DNA from: Ruminococcus sp.
Lineage (GTDB): Bacteria; Bacillota; Clostridia; Oscillospirales; Ruminococcaceae
Assembly: GCA_029060755.1 (NCBI GenBank)
Contig: JAIDTI010000021.1
Span: 1-33,022, forward strand
Direction of reading: 5' to 3'
Length of the DNA stretch: 33,022 nucleotides
The notes beneath the pieces were generated by a model. It was not told the DNA's origin and searched no databases. It saw only the letters and a list, made by a program, of their open reading frames with translations. Every line of letters starts with the position of its first letter. Position 1 is the stretch's first letter. This document shows positions 7,767 to 15,681 of the stretch, piece by piece. Position numbers and translations under genes: made by a program.

Positions 7767-9158
7767 ATGAAAATCAAAAAAAGACTGACTGCTGTCATGA
7801 TTGCATCAGGTATATGTCTTGCACCTTTTACAATACAAAGTCTCACACCAGACAACGCAACCATTACAGCATCTGCTGAAAGTATTTCAGATATGCCAGC
7901 GGATTTTCAGTTTGCTGCTGACTGGATATGGAACAATCGTATCGAACGTGAGCAGTCAACAGTAAGGCGAAATACTATTTTTGACCAGATAGTCGCCGGT
8001 AAAGGTACTATTAATTATGTTGTAAAATGGCAGTCATATAATACGGTTACCTATGAACAACGCAGGCAGTTTGAAAAAATGCTGTCCGATTGCATTAACG
8101 GCTGGAATGACTGGCTCTCAGGATATGAAAACTGGGCTTATGACCATATTGACGTAAAAATTGTCGGCTGGGCTGTTATTGACGAAAATTGTCTGCTTGA
8201 CCTTCATGATGATGAAGTTGTGTATACTGATACAAGTTATTATGATTCGCAGTACGATACAAGCAATGGACGAGATGTTATACCTGACAGAGAACCGTAT
8301 GCCCCTTCTGAATTATCAAGATTCGACCATTTTGCCGAAACAGGTTATGAATATCCAGGTGGACTGGATAAGCGTTTTGATATGTATATGTGGGCAACAC
8401 AGGGATTTCCTGATATTGGCGGATGCGGTGGCGACTGGGGACAGCGTCTTTCTGATACTGCTTATTTAGGTATGATACAGAATGACAGTCTGCACGTACT
8501 TGAACATGAGATAGGTCATGGCTTCGGATTAACTGATTTCTACGGCGGTGAGGGAGAAATCGACGGTTTTCCTCCCGGTGGATTTCCAGGCGGTGAAAAT
8601 TCTCTTATGATGGCTGGTTCAGCTACAAAAATCACCGATTTTGACGGCTGGATGCTCCGCTATATCTGGACAAAAATAAAAGATGATGAGGGTCGTTTTG
8701 ATTTGTCTCCGGCTGTAAATACGTCTGTTGCTGAATTTACTGATACTATCTCAAATATGTCAGCACACGAAAACAGCGGAAGTATTTCATTTGCACAAAG
8801 TGGAAGTTATACTTTTTCCGGTGATGAATACTATGCAGGAGATGAAAGTAAAAATCTCATGAATTATGAAACAGGTGATGTAATATCTGTAAAATTCACT
8901 TATAATGCAGATACTAATGAAATCATAAGTATTGAATATCTTGATATTGATGAAAATATACGTAGAGTAAAAGGAGATGTCAATGCAGACGGAGAGTTTT
9001 CTGTTGCTGATTTGGTTGCAATGCAGAACTGGCTTTTAGCTGTACCGGATATTTCACTTGATGACTGGAAAGCCGGAGATTTCTGTGAAGATAATGTACT
9101 TGATGTGTTCGATTTATGTCTTATGAGATATGAATATATATCAGCTTTTAATGATTAA
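7767..9158 (+). CDS. Dockerin-bearing metzincin-like protease (copy 1)
   Basis: A 463-residue secreted protein. The signal peptide ends near ITASAES (about residue 37). A large domain (about 40-312) carries H247-E-I-G-H251-G-F-G-L-T-D257, matching the metzincin pattern HExxHxxGxxD with Asp as third zinc ligand, and MMAGS (281-285) as a plausible Met-turn. A small domain (about 317-400) joins it to a dockerin (about 402-455: GDVNADGEFS and GDFCEDNVLDVFDLCLMR). I infer a zinc endopeptidase anchored in the cellulosome; its substrate is unknown. It begins 20 bp after the GH43 gene behind AAGGAGAGAT. Unlike its neighbour it lacks a Thr-rich linker, and its C-terminal third is nearly identical to the neighbour's. 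Confidence 0.82.
   Translation: MKIKKRLTAVMIASGICLAPFTIQSLTPDNATITASAESISDMPADFQFAADWIWNNRIEREQSTVRRNTIFDQIVAGKGTINYVVKWQSYNTVTYEQRRQFEKMLSDCINGWNDWLSGYENWAYDHIDVKIVGWAVIDENCLLDLHDDEVVYTDTSYYDSQYDTSNGRDVIPDREPYAPSELSRFDHFAETGYEYPGGLDKRFDMYMWATQGFPDIGGCGGDWGQRLSDTAYLGMIQNDSLHVLEHEIGHGFGLTDFYGGEGEIDGFPPGGFPGGENSLMMAGSATKITDFDGWMLRYIWTKIKDDEGRFDLSPAVNTSVAEFTDTISNMSAHENSGSISFAQSGSYTFSGDEYYAGDESKNLMNYETGDVISVKFTYNADTNEIISIEYLDIDENIRRVKGDVNADGEFSVADLVAMQNWLLAVPDISLDDWKAGDFCEDNVLDVFDLCLMRYEYISAFND
8709..9128 (+). repeat. Near-identical C-terminal segment, copy 1
   Basis: From GCTGTAAATACGTCTG to the codons for DLCLMR, this ~420-bp segment matches 10,199-10,615 almost base for base, while the upstream coding sequence of the two genes is much more diverged. 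Confidence 0.85.
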
Positions 9159-9175
9159 ATCTTTGGAGGATAAAA

Positions 9176-10636
9176 ATGAAATTTAAAAAAATTATATCAT
9201 CAGTTTTGGCAGTTACAATGTGTATCACATCTTTCTCTTTGCATAATTTTCATAATGTGCCTGAATTTGAAGTAAGTGCATCTGATTTATCAGAACTTCC
9301 GGCAGAATATAAATCTGCTGCTGACTGGATATGGAATACAAGGATTCAGGGCGAAAAATCTGTAGAAGCATGGGATACCATTTACGATAAAATTGTAGCT
9401 GGAAACGGTACACTTCACTATGTAGTTAGGTGGCAGACAGATAAAAGCATCACCCTTGAACAACGTCAGAATCTTCAGAAAGTACTTGAAAAATCTGTTA
9501 ATGACTGGACGGATAATTTAGTAGGATATGAAAACTGGCAATATTCACACGTCAATGTTAAAATAGTAGGTTGGGCTGTACTGGATAAAAACTGTTTGCT
9601 TGACCTTCAGCCAGATGAAACCGTTTATACAGATACTTCGCCGTACGACCCTACATATGATATACAAAGCGGTATGGGTGATTCAAGAATACCAACACTT
9701 ATGCCGGAAGCTCCAATTGAACTTTTCCGCTATGAACATTGGCGAGACCCCGACTGGTCATATAATGGCAGTTATGAAAACCGCTACGATATGCAGCTTA
9801 CAGCTACCCTTGGCATGATAAACATGGGCGGTTACGGTTATTACTGGGGACAGCAGTTGTCAGATGAAGCAGTTCTTGGATTGGCAGACGGCAGTACAAG
9901 CGTTCATATTCTTGAACATGAAGTAGGTCATGGATTTGGTTTTACGGATTTCTATGGCGGTGAAGGCGAATCAGATGGATTTCCACCTGGAGGATTTCCA
10001 GGTAGCGGAACATCTATTATGATGGCTGGAAGTTCTTCAGTTATTACTGATTTTGATGCATGGTTTGCAAGATATGTATGGAGCAAAATTTCTGCCGAAG
10101 AAGGTCGCTTTAACTTGTCTCCAGCTGTAACCGAAACAACAACCACAACCACTACTACTATCACAATATCAACAACAACCACCACCACACAGCCTCCTGC
10201 TGTAAATACGTCTGTTGCTGAATTTACTGATACTATCTCAGATATATCAGCATACGAAAACAGCGGAAGTATTTCATTTGCACAAAACGGAAACTATACT
10301 TTTTCCGGTGATGAATATTATGCAGGAGATGAAAGTAAAAATCTCATGAATTATGAAACAGGTGATATAATATCTGTAAAATTCACTTATAACACAGATA
10401 CTAATGAAATCATAAGCATTGAATATCTTGATATTGATGAAAATATACGTAGAGTAAAAGGAGATGTCAATGCAGACGGAGAATTTTCTGTTGCTGATTT
10501 GGTTGCAATACAGAACTGGCTTTTAGCTGTACCGGATATTTCACTTGATAACTGGAAAGCAGGAGATTTCTGTGAAGATAATGTACTTGATGTGTTCGAT
10601 TTATGTCTTATGAGACAGGAATTATTAAATCAATAA
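9176..10636 (+). CDS. Dockerin-bearing metzincin-like protease (copy 2)
   Basis: A 486-residue paralogue of the preceding gene, with signal peptide (about 1-36), the same catalytic-domain layout and H248-E-V-G-H252-G-F-G-F-T-D258 followed by MMAGS (282-286). The N-terminal two-thirds are clearly diverged from copy 1 (shared landmarks: AADWIWN, VKIVGWAV, FPPGGFPG). A Thr-rich linker (about 318-341) follows, then a C-terminal part almost identical to copy 1, ending in a dockerin with DVFDLCLMRQELL. It starts 17 bp after copy 1 behind TTTGGAGG, and the operon ends at the hairpin at 10,730. Probable extracellular zinc protease; substrate unknown. Confidence 0.82.
   Translation: MKFKKIISSVLAVTMCITSFSLHNFHNVPEFEVSASDLSELPAEYKSAADWIWNTRIQGEKSVEAWDTIYDKIVAGNGTLHYVVRWQTDKSITLEQRQNLQKVLEKSVNDWTDNLVGYENWQYSHVNVKIVGWAVLDKNCLLDLQPDETVYTDTSPYDPTYDIQSGMGDSRIPTLMPEAPIELFRYEHWRDPDWSYNGSYENRYDMQLTATLGMINMGGYGYYWGQQLSDEAVLGLADGSTSVHILEHEVGHGFGFTDFYGGEGESDGFPPGGFPGSGTSIMMAGSSSVITDFDAWFARYVWSKISAEEGRFNLSPAVTETTTTTTTTITISTTTTTTQPPAVNTSVAEFTDTISDISAYENSGSISFAQNGNYTFSGDEYYAGDESKNLMNYETGDIISVKFTYNTDTNEIISIEYLDIDENIRRVKGDVNADGEFSVADLVAIQNWLLAVPDISLDNWKAGDFCEDNVLDVFDLCLMRQELLNQ
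10199..10615 (+). repeat. Near-identical C-terminal segment, copy 2
   Basis: Partner of the 8709-9128 repeat, encoding the small beta-rich domain and dockerin. It begins right after the Thr-rich linker, whose two edges both read GCTGTAA. Confidence 0.85.
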
Positions 10637-10729
10637 AATTAACATTTAAGGACAATGAACAAAATATGAAGAAAAAATTTACAGACAGTAAAAAATATTA
10701 AAGTTGCATCTATCACCGAAAACAAAAAA
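10637..10729. other. Short intergenic stretch after the cellulosomal operon
   Basis: About 90 bp with no supported gene. A tiny ORF (MKKKFTDSKKY) starts at 10,666 and could be a relic of another signal-peptide start, but this is not supported. Confidence 0.4.
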
Positions 10730-10767
10730 CGCTCTTAAAATACCGTTTAAACAGTATTTAAAGAGCG
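10730..10767. terminator. Bidirectional intrinsic terminator between convergent genes
   Basis: CGCTCTTAAAATAC (10,730-10,743) pairs with GTATTTAAAGAGCG (10,754-10,767) with one mismatch. It is flanked by AAAAAA on the left and TTTTT on the right, so it can serve both the protease operon and the immA-like gene. Confidence 0.9.
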
Positions 10768-10788
10768 TTTTTATATTGCATGAAAGTG

Positions 10789-11340
10789 TTATTTTTTGTT
10801 TCTGTTATGAACCGACAGCAATATGAAATCCGAAAATTGCTCATACACCTTTCTTTCAAGTACAGATGTCAGAAATTTATTGCGTGAGTAGAGTTCGTTC
10901 ATTCGGACTGCTCGTTTTCTTGCGGAGCTTATGGAAATATTACAGAGTTCAGCTATATCCTCCGCACTTTTTATACCTATCCCCCAAAGAACGCAGGCAG
11001 GAGCAAGAATCCCGATTGCAAAGCGTTCGGCTGAATATTCATCGTCTTTTGTAACAAAATCCTTGCGGAGATGTCCAAGCGTTATATGACCCAGTTCGTG
11101 CGAAATCGTGTACCTTGTCTGATGAATATCAGATTCACGTACAATAATCAAAATTTCTTTATCAGTTTCAACAGTCAATCCCATTTCATTATGATTTAAA
11201 ATACCTCTGTTATCTCTGCGGACAAATATTCCCATATCTGCAACAATTTTTTTCAGATTCAACGGCAGACTGTTCACTTTATGTTCAATAAGAAAACACC
11301 AGCTCGCATCACGTGTATTTTTATAAGTCTGATAGTTCAT
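10789..11340 (-). CDS. ImmA/IrrE-type metallopeptidase
   Basis: A 183-residue protein with the ImmA/IrrE signature TISHELGHITLGHL (HExxH; about residues 77-90) followed by the acidic third-ligand region DDEYSAERFAIGILAP. Members cleave a partner XRE-family repressor and so induce mobile elements or stress genes. The ATG overlaps the upstream regulator's stop (TAATG), the usual ImmR-ImmA arrangement. The C-terminal helices (SAEDIAELCNISISSARKRA) are also typical. Cytoplasmic. Confidence 0.9.
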   Translation of the reverse strand: MNYQTYKNTRDASWCFLIEHKVNSLPLNLKKIVADMGIFVRRDNRGILNHNEMGLTVETDKEILIIVRESDIHQTRYTISHELGHITLGHLRKDFVTKDDEYSAERFAIGILAPACVLWGIGIKSAEDIAELCNISISSARKRAVRMNELYSRNKFLTSVLERKVYEQFSDFILLSVHNRNKK

Positions 11341-11789
11341 TAAAAATCAGTTTCCTCCGGCAACTGCTCCATTAATGCTAATTCTGCTTCTGTCACATCT
11401 ATTCTGACTGCTTCACCGTCTGTTCGCCTTGCAATTTTACGACCGATAATTCTTTCTTCTTCTTTTTCTTTTAATTCAAGTATTTCTTCTGTTCTCCCAA
11501 TAAGTTTAACCTGTTCCCGTTCAGAAAGTTTTCGGAAAAGCAAAATCATCTCTGTTTCGTTTTCAGTAAGTCTGTATATTTTGCCATACACAAGAACATC
11601 TATGGGAATATTGAAAAAATCGGCAATTTCAACAAGATAACTCCTATATGAATTGCTTTTGCCTTTTTTCCAATAAGAATAAGCATTTTTGTTCAGATTG
11701 AGATAATCTGTAAGTTCTATCTGCTTGCGTTTCTTTTCATGCAGTAATTTATCTATACTTTCAAAAATCTGTTTATCTAATTCAGACAA
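11340..11789 (-). CDS. XRE-family (ImmR/CI-like) transcriptional repressor
   Basis: A 149-residue regulator with an N-terminal helix-turn-helix (RKQIELTDYLNLNKNAYSYW, about residues 20-40). The C-terminal part (LTENETEMILLFRKLSEREQVKLIGR) is shared in style with the second regulator at 17.8 kb. The start is the TTG at 11,789, spaced ideally after AAAGGAGGTGATTAT; the longer reading has no site. It is translationally coupled to the ImmA-like peptidase. It probably represses itself and the divergent 45-residue gene through the palindrome at 11,821-11,843. Confidence 0.88.
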   Translation of the reverse strand: MSELDKQIFESIDKLLHEKKRKQIELTDYLNLNKNAYSYWKKGKSNSYRSYLVEIADFFNIPIDVLVYGKIYRLTENETEMILLFRKLSEREQVKLIGRTEEILELKEKEEERIIGRKIARRTDGEAVRIDVTEAELALMEQLPEETDF

Positions 11790-11820
11790 AATAATCACCT
11801 CCTTTTCGTCAAAATTCGAC

Positions 11821-11843
11821 AAAGTTAGATTTTTTGTAACTTT
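11821..11843. promoter_or_regulatory. Putative repressor operator
   Basis: Perfect 7-bp inverted repeat AAAGTTA / TAACTTT with a 9-bp centre, between the divergent regulator and 45-residue genes and 5 bp from the -35 box of the latter. It suits an XRE dimer. Confidence 0.55.
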
Positions 11844-11848
11844 ACGAC

Positions 11849-11877
11849 TTGACAGTTATATATTTTTGGATTATAAT
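11849..11877 (+). promoter_or_regulatory. Consensus promoter of the 45-residue gene
   Basis: TTGACA (11,849-11,854), a 17-bp spacer and TATAAT (11,872-11,877), directing transcription away from the repressor gene. Confidence 0.85.
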
Positions 11878-11909
11878 ATAGTTAAAGAACTGGAAAGGTG
11901 GTGAAATTT

Positions 11910-12047
11910 ATGGAAAGATACAATCATATCAAGTCTGTTATCCAGTATGCAAGAAAATGCGTCTGCACTCTTACAAAACAACAGCTCCTTGCACTTATTG
12001 ACAGAATTGACAGAAAAGTTGATATTATGTATAATAAAAGAAGCTGA
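11910..12047 (+). CDS. 45-residue protein divergent from the ImmR/ImmA pair
   Basis: Starts with ATG behind GGAAAGGTGGTGAAATTT and ends at TGA. The product begins MERYNHIKSVIQYARKC and ends DRIDRKVDIMYNKRS; it is basic, probably two helices, with no membrane segment. In ICEs such as ICEBs1 the divergent gene in this position encodes Xis or another early protein, but no Xis or DNA-binding motif is evident here. The perfect promoter, operator and ribosome site make it a likely real gene of unknown function. Confidence 0.6.
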   Translation: MERYNHIKSVIQYARKCVCTLTKQQLLALIDRIDRKVDIMYNKRS

Positions 12048-12091
12048 AATGCTTTTTTGATTATCCTTAAAAAAATTTTTCAGTTTTCAAA

Positions 12092-12120
12092 ATAATAACA
12101 TAAAACAGACATATTGTCAA
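12092..12120 (-). promoter_or_regulatory. Leftward promoter facing the 45-residue gene
   Basis: On the minus strand TTGACA (12,120-12,115), a 17-bp spacer and TATTAT (12,097-12,092). No leftward ORF begins after it; its transcript would run antisense through the 45-residue gene. Confidence 0.5.
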
Positions 12121-12171
12121 TAGCTGTATAGAATTTTTTTATCAGATTGCCATATATCGCTCCTTATTCTC

Positions 12172-12200
12172 TTGACTTTTTATTAATGATGTTGTATAAT
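12172..12200 (+). promoter_or_regulatory. Promoter of the EAL/beta-repeat gene
   Basis: TTGACT (12,172-12,177), a 17-bp spacer and TATAAT (12,195-12,200), 35 bp before the ATG at 12,236. Confidence 0.85.
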
Positions 12201-12235
12201 AGTAATTGATATAACATTACAGCAAAGGAGTTACT

Positions 12236-14962
12236 ATGAGTATTTTTGATTTAACCAAAAAACCACCCGAATTAAGCCATGACTGGCTGATTTTTCAGAA
12301 GTTCGTCGGAAATATCGGTGCTTTTACATATATCGCAAAAGAAAAAACAGCATATCTTGATGAAGCTACCTGCCGTATGCTTTCATGCACAAGCACCAGG
12401 CTTAATGAGTTCGAATTTTTCAATCTGCTTGAAAAAATATCAAAGTCGCCTGTTGAGGGACAGAAACATATCTACAGATTTACAAATAACAATCTTACAA
12501 AATACATCAAGATGAACATCTATGAATCAAGTGACGAATGGCTTGGTTTTATTCAGGACTTCTCAAGACAGATTTCAGAATGGAAAGAAAACAGTCTTAT
12601 TGCATATGACCCTATAACTCATCTGCTTTCTTATCCGTCATTTTCTCAACGGATAAAAGAGATTATGTCTGATGCTGAAAACTGCTGTCTTGCAACATTG
12701 TACATAAACGGCATTGAAAAGCTCGGACCTTTTCTTTCAGTTGACAGCACAAACTGCTGTATATCATCTGTTGCGGAGGTTGTGAAAAGCTATGCAAGCG
12801 ACAAGGTAATAATCGGCTATAAATCGAACTATGAAATTTTCGCTTGCTTTATCGACTGCGACAGAATGTTCATATACAACACGCTTAACAGCATGGACGA
12901 TGCTGTACAAAAATGCACTCTTACTGATGATTTCGGTGAAATTATTGATATATCAGATAAAAGCCAGCTTAGTCTTTCTATCGGCTGTTCATCATATCCG
13001 AATGAAGCATCTGATTTCAATATGCTTGTCAACTACTCAGAGTTCGCACTATATGAAGCAAGAACTGACCGCCGATATGTTATAAACTGGTTTTCAGAAG
13101 AACGCTATGTCCGTGAAAAAGATTCCTATAAAAATGCTCAGCTTTTTCAAAGAATGGTTATGGAAAACAGAATTACATACTATGTTCAGCCGATTGTTGA
13201 GGCAACTACAGGTGATATAATTGCATATGAAGCACTTATGCGAAGTGTCGGTGATATGAAGCTTGAGCCGAAACAGATTCTTTCCATTGCATCAAACCAG
13301 AACAGTCTCTATGCTATTGAACGGCTTACTTTTTTCAATACAATGAAGATGTTAAGCGAAAATCAGCATTTTTTCGAAAACAGAAAACTTTTTATAAATT
13401 CCATGTCTGATTATGTTCTCAGTGAGGAAGATTTCAATGAGCTTTATCTTACATACGGAGAACTTCTTGAAAAAACTGTTATTGAAGTTGTAGAAGATAA
13501 TGATGCAACTGATGAAGCTATTGAAACGATACAGAAGCGTCTTAGGTTTACACATTCACAGCTTGCTATTGACGACTACGGCACGGGCTATTCAAATACA
13601 TCAAATCTGCTGAAATATCGTCCCGACTATGTAAAGATAGACCATGCGCTTATATCGGATATTCACAATGATATGAAAAAACAGCAGCTTGTTACTCAAA
13701 TTATTGAGTTCTGCCGTGACAATCAGCTGAAATCAATTGCAGAGGGCGTTGAAACGTCGCAGGAAATGAAAACTGTAATAAGACTTGGTGTTGATTATAT
13801 TCAGGGATTCTATACATCAAAGCCGAAATCTGTTTTCCTTGACAGCATTGCTACAGATATAAAGAATGAAATTATCAAGACTAATCTTGAAATGCGCCCC
13901 GGAAAAAGCAAAAAGATATATACTGCACAGAATGACACGGAAATCGACCTGCTCCAGCTTGCACTTGAAAAATACACCGATATTCATGTATATCAAAGTA
14001 ATCTGACGATTATCGGCGACCCTGAAAAAGCTGTAAAAATGAATATTACAATCATGGATAATCATAGTTGTGAACTGACGCTGAAGAATGTGAACATGAT
14101 AAGCGGAAACAGCAAGCCCACTATTGTTGTCGGCGAATATGCAAGGCTTGTACTTAATATCGTGAAAAACAATAAGCTCGGCTATGCAGGAATATACGTT
14201 CCTATGGGTTCACAGCTTGAACTGCGTGGAAAGGGTACACTGAATATCGACTGCAATGCTCCCGACTGCGTAAGCATAGGCAACGACTATGACCACAGCT
14301 ACGGCGATATTACAGTAAATATGCAGGGTATGCTTGAAATTGTCTGCAACAGCATTGAAACTGTCTGCATAGGCGGTGGATATAATGACGACGATTCAGA
14401 AATAAAACTTCTCTCTGGCAGAATAAATATATCAATGTACAGTCACAACGGTCTTGCCGTCGGAAGTTTCAACGGCGATTCCAATATTGAAATAGGAAAA
14501 GACTGCAAACTTAATCTGACTGTATCAGGAATAAAAGTTACTGGCATAGGAAGTTGCAGGGGTGTTTCAACAATTTCAACTTCTGCTGATATAAAAATGT
14601 TCTGTACGGGTGCAAATGCTATCGGAATAGGAGTTCTTGAAAACGGTGAGGGAAGTATTCTTGCGAAAGACGGAAAAATTGAAATAAAAATGCGTTCTGC
14701 AAATCAATCATGTATAGGTGCTATCAACGGAAACGTCAATACAAAAATCATGAACACTGAAATAATAATAGATTCTGAAGGCGATTTTGCTGTCGGAATC
14801 GGTGATTCTCGTGGAAGCGGAAACATATTTATCATGGATTCAAAGCTTGATATAAATATGAAGTGCGGAAATCCTCATGATATAGTTTCAGCTGGCGGAG
14901 ATGTACAGATTCAGAACTCTGAAATAAACTCACTTGTCAACAACAAGCATATCCCTCATTAA
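12236..14962 (+). CDS. Degenerate-GGDEF/EAL c-di-GMP phosphodiesterase fused to a beta-repeat domain
   Basis: A 908-residue, apparently cytoplasmic protein. An N-terminal PAS-like sensor (about 15-118) precedes a degenerate GGDEF domain (about 122-285; YDPITHLL is kept, but the GGDEF loop reads KSNYEIF), so cyclase activity is unlikely. The EAL domain (about 300-545) keeps the expected residues: E332-A-L, N388, E417, D446-D447, K467 and E503. It should therefore hydrolyse c-di-GMP. The unusual part is residues ~560-905: strand-rich repeats (VCIGGGYNDDDSEIKLLSG, AVGSFNGDSNIEIGKD, VGIGDSRGSGNIFIMDS) like those in surface proteins called carbohydrate-binding, yet here without a secretion signal. 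AAAGGAG precedes the ATG. Confidence 0.88.
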   Translation: MSIFDLTKKPPELSHDWLIFQKFVGNIGAFTYIAKEKTAYLDEATCRMLSCTSTRLNEFEFFNLLEKISKSPVEGQKHIYRFTNNNLTKYIKMNIYESSDEWLGFIQDFSRQISEWKENSLIAYDPITHLLSYPSFSQRIKEIMSDAENCCLATLYINGIEKLGPFLSVDSTNCCISSVAEVVKSYASDKVIIGYKSNYEIFACFIDCDRMFIYNTLNSMDDAVQKCTLTDDFGEIIDISDKSQLSLSIGCSSYPNEASDFNMLVNYSEFALYEARTDRRYVINWFSEERYVREKDSYKNAQLFQRMVMENRITYYVQPIVEATTGDIIAYEALMRSVGDMKLEPKQILSIASNQNSLYAIERLTFFNTMKMLSENQHFFENRKLFINSMSDYVLSEEDFNELYLTYGELLEKTVIEVVEDNDATDEAIETIQKRLRFTHSQLAIDDYGTGYSNTSNLLKYRPDYVKIDHALISDIHNDMKKQQLVTQIIEFCRDNQLKSIAEGVETSQEMKTVIRLGVDYIQGFYTSKPKSVFLDSIATDIKNEIIKTNLEMRPGKSKKIYTAQNDTEIDLLQLALEKYTDIHVYQSNLTIIGDPEKAVKMNITIMDNHSCELTLKNVNMISGNSKPTIVVGEYARLVLNIVKNNKLGYAGIYVPMGSQLELRGKGTLNIDCNAPDCVSIGNDYDHSYGDITVNMQGMLEIVCNSIETVCIGGGYNDDDSEIKLLSGRINISMYSHNGLAVGSFNGDSNIEIGKDCKLNLTVSGIKVTGIGSCRGVSTISTSADIKMFCTGANAIGIGVLENGEGSILAKDGKIEIKMRSANQSCIGAINGNVNTKIMNTEIIIDSEGDFAVGIGDSRGSGNIFIMDSKLDINMKCGNPHDIVSAGGDVQIQNSEINSLVNNKHIPH

Positions 14963-14982
14963 TATAAAGGAGACTTATTTTT

Positions 14983-15651
14983 ATGATATACTACTGCATG
15001 AGTGATATACACGGCTGTTTGTCTGCTTTTAATGAAGCTCTTGACATGGTACTTGATAAGCTTGATGAGCCTGATACCGCTATTATACTGCTCGGGGACT
15101 ACATTCACGGCGGTGAAGATAATTATGGAGTGCTTGACAGAATTATCAGTCTCCAAAGAAAATACGGCAGTGACAAGGTGATAGCTCTTTTAGGCAATCA
15201 TGACGAAATTGTATGCGATGGCATATTTACTATAGATGGTCATGGCTGGGGCAATGATGAACGTGACGACAGATACATAAACTGGCTATCACGTCTTCCA
15301 CGCTATCATATTGACGGAAAAACAATATTTGTTCATGCCGGTATTGATGAGGAATACGGAGAGTGCTGGGAATATTGTACCGAAGATTACATATTTACAG
15401 AAAAATATCCTGCACAGACTGGGTATTTTTTCAAGGATTACAAGATAGTTGCTGGTCACTGCGGTACAGCTGAAATAGCAGGTAATCCACGATTTCACGG
15501 TATCTATTATGACGGCGAATCACATTATTATATAGATTCTACAGTGCTTAACAGCGGATTTCTCAACGTATTGAAAGTGGACACCGAAAATCAGAAATAT
15601 TATGAGGTTACACCTGATGCTGAAATCCCTGTAGAGCCTTATGAATATTAA
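14983..15651 (+). CDS. Calcineurin-like metallophosphoesterase (PPP/ApaH type)
   Basis: A 222-residue phosphoesterase with the metal-binding boxes SDIHGC (residues 7-12), LGDYIHGG and LLGNHDE, and later VHAG and AGHCGT histidines. The set matches the PPP family, which includes bacterial Ser/Thr phosphatases and ApaH-type dinucleoside polyphosphatases; the substrate is unresolved. The usual GDYVDRG box is GDYIHGG here. It starts 20 bp after the EAL gene behind AAAGGAGAC and may be cotranscribed with it. Confidence 0.88.
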   Translation: MIYYCMSDIHGCLSAFNEALDMVLDKLDEPDTAIILLGDYIHGGEDNYGVLDRIISLQRKYGSDKVIALLGNHDEIVCDGIFTIDGHGWGNDERDDRYINWLSRLPRYHIDGKTIFVHAGIDEEYGECWEYCTEDYIFTEKYPAQTGYFFKDYKIVAGHCGTAEIAGNPRFHGIYYDGESHYYIDSTVLNSGFLNVLKVDTENQKYYEVTPDAEIPVEPYEY

Positions 15652-15681
15652 AAATTTTATATAAAAAAGAGGTAATTTAAT

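Noticed and set aside
10130..10200. ACA/ACC-rich tandem repeat as a possible CRISPR or satellite
   Set aside because: It is in frame and encodes the Thr linker of the second protease; there are no spaced direct repeats.
10666..10701. 11-codon ORF MKKKFTDSKKY as the relic of a third protease gene
   Set aside because: Too short, and no further homology follows before the terminator.
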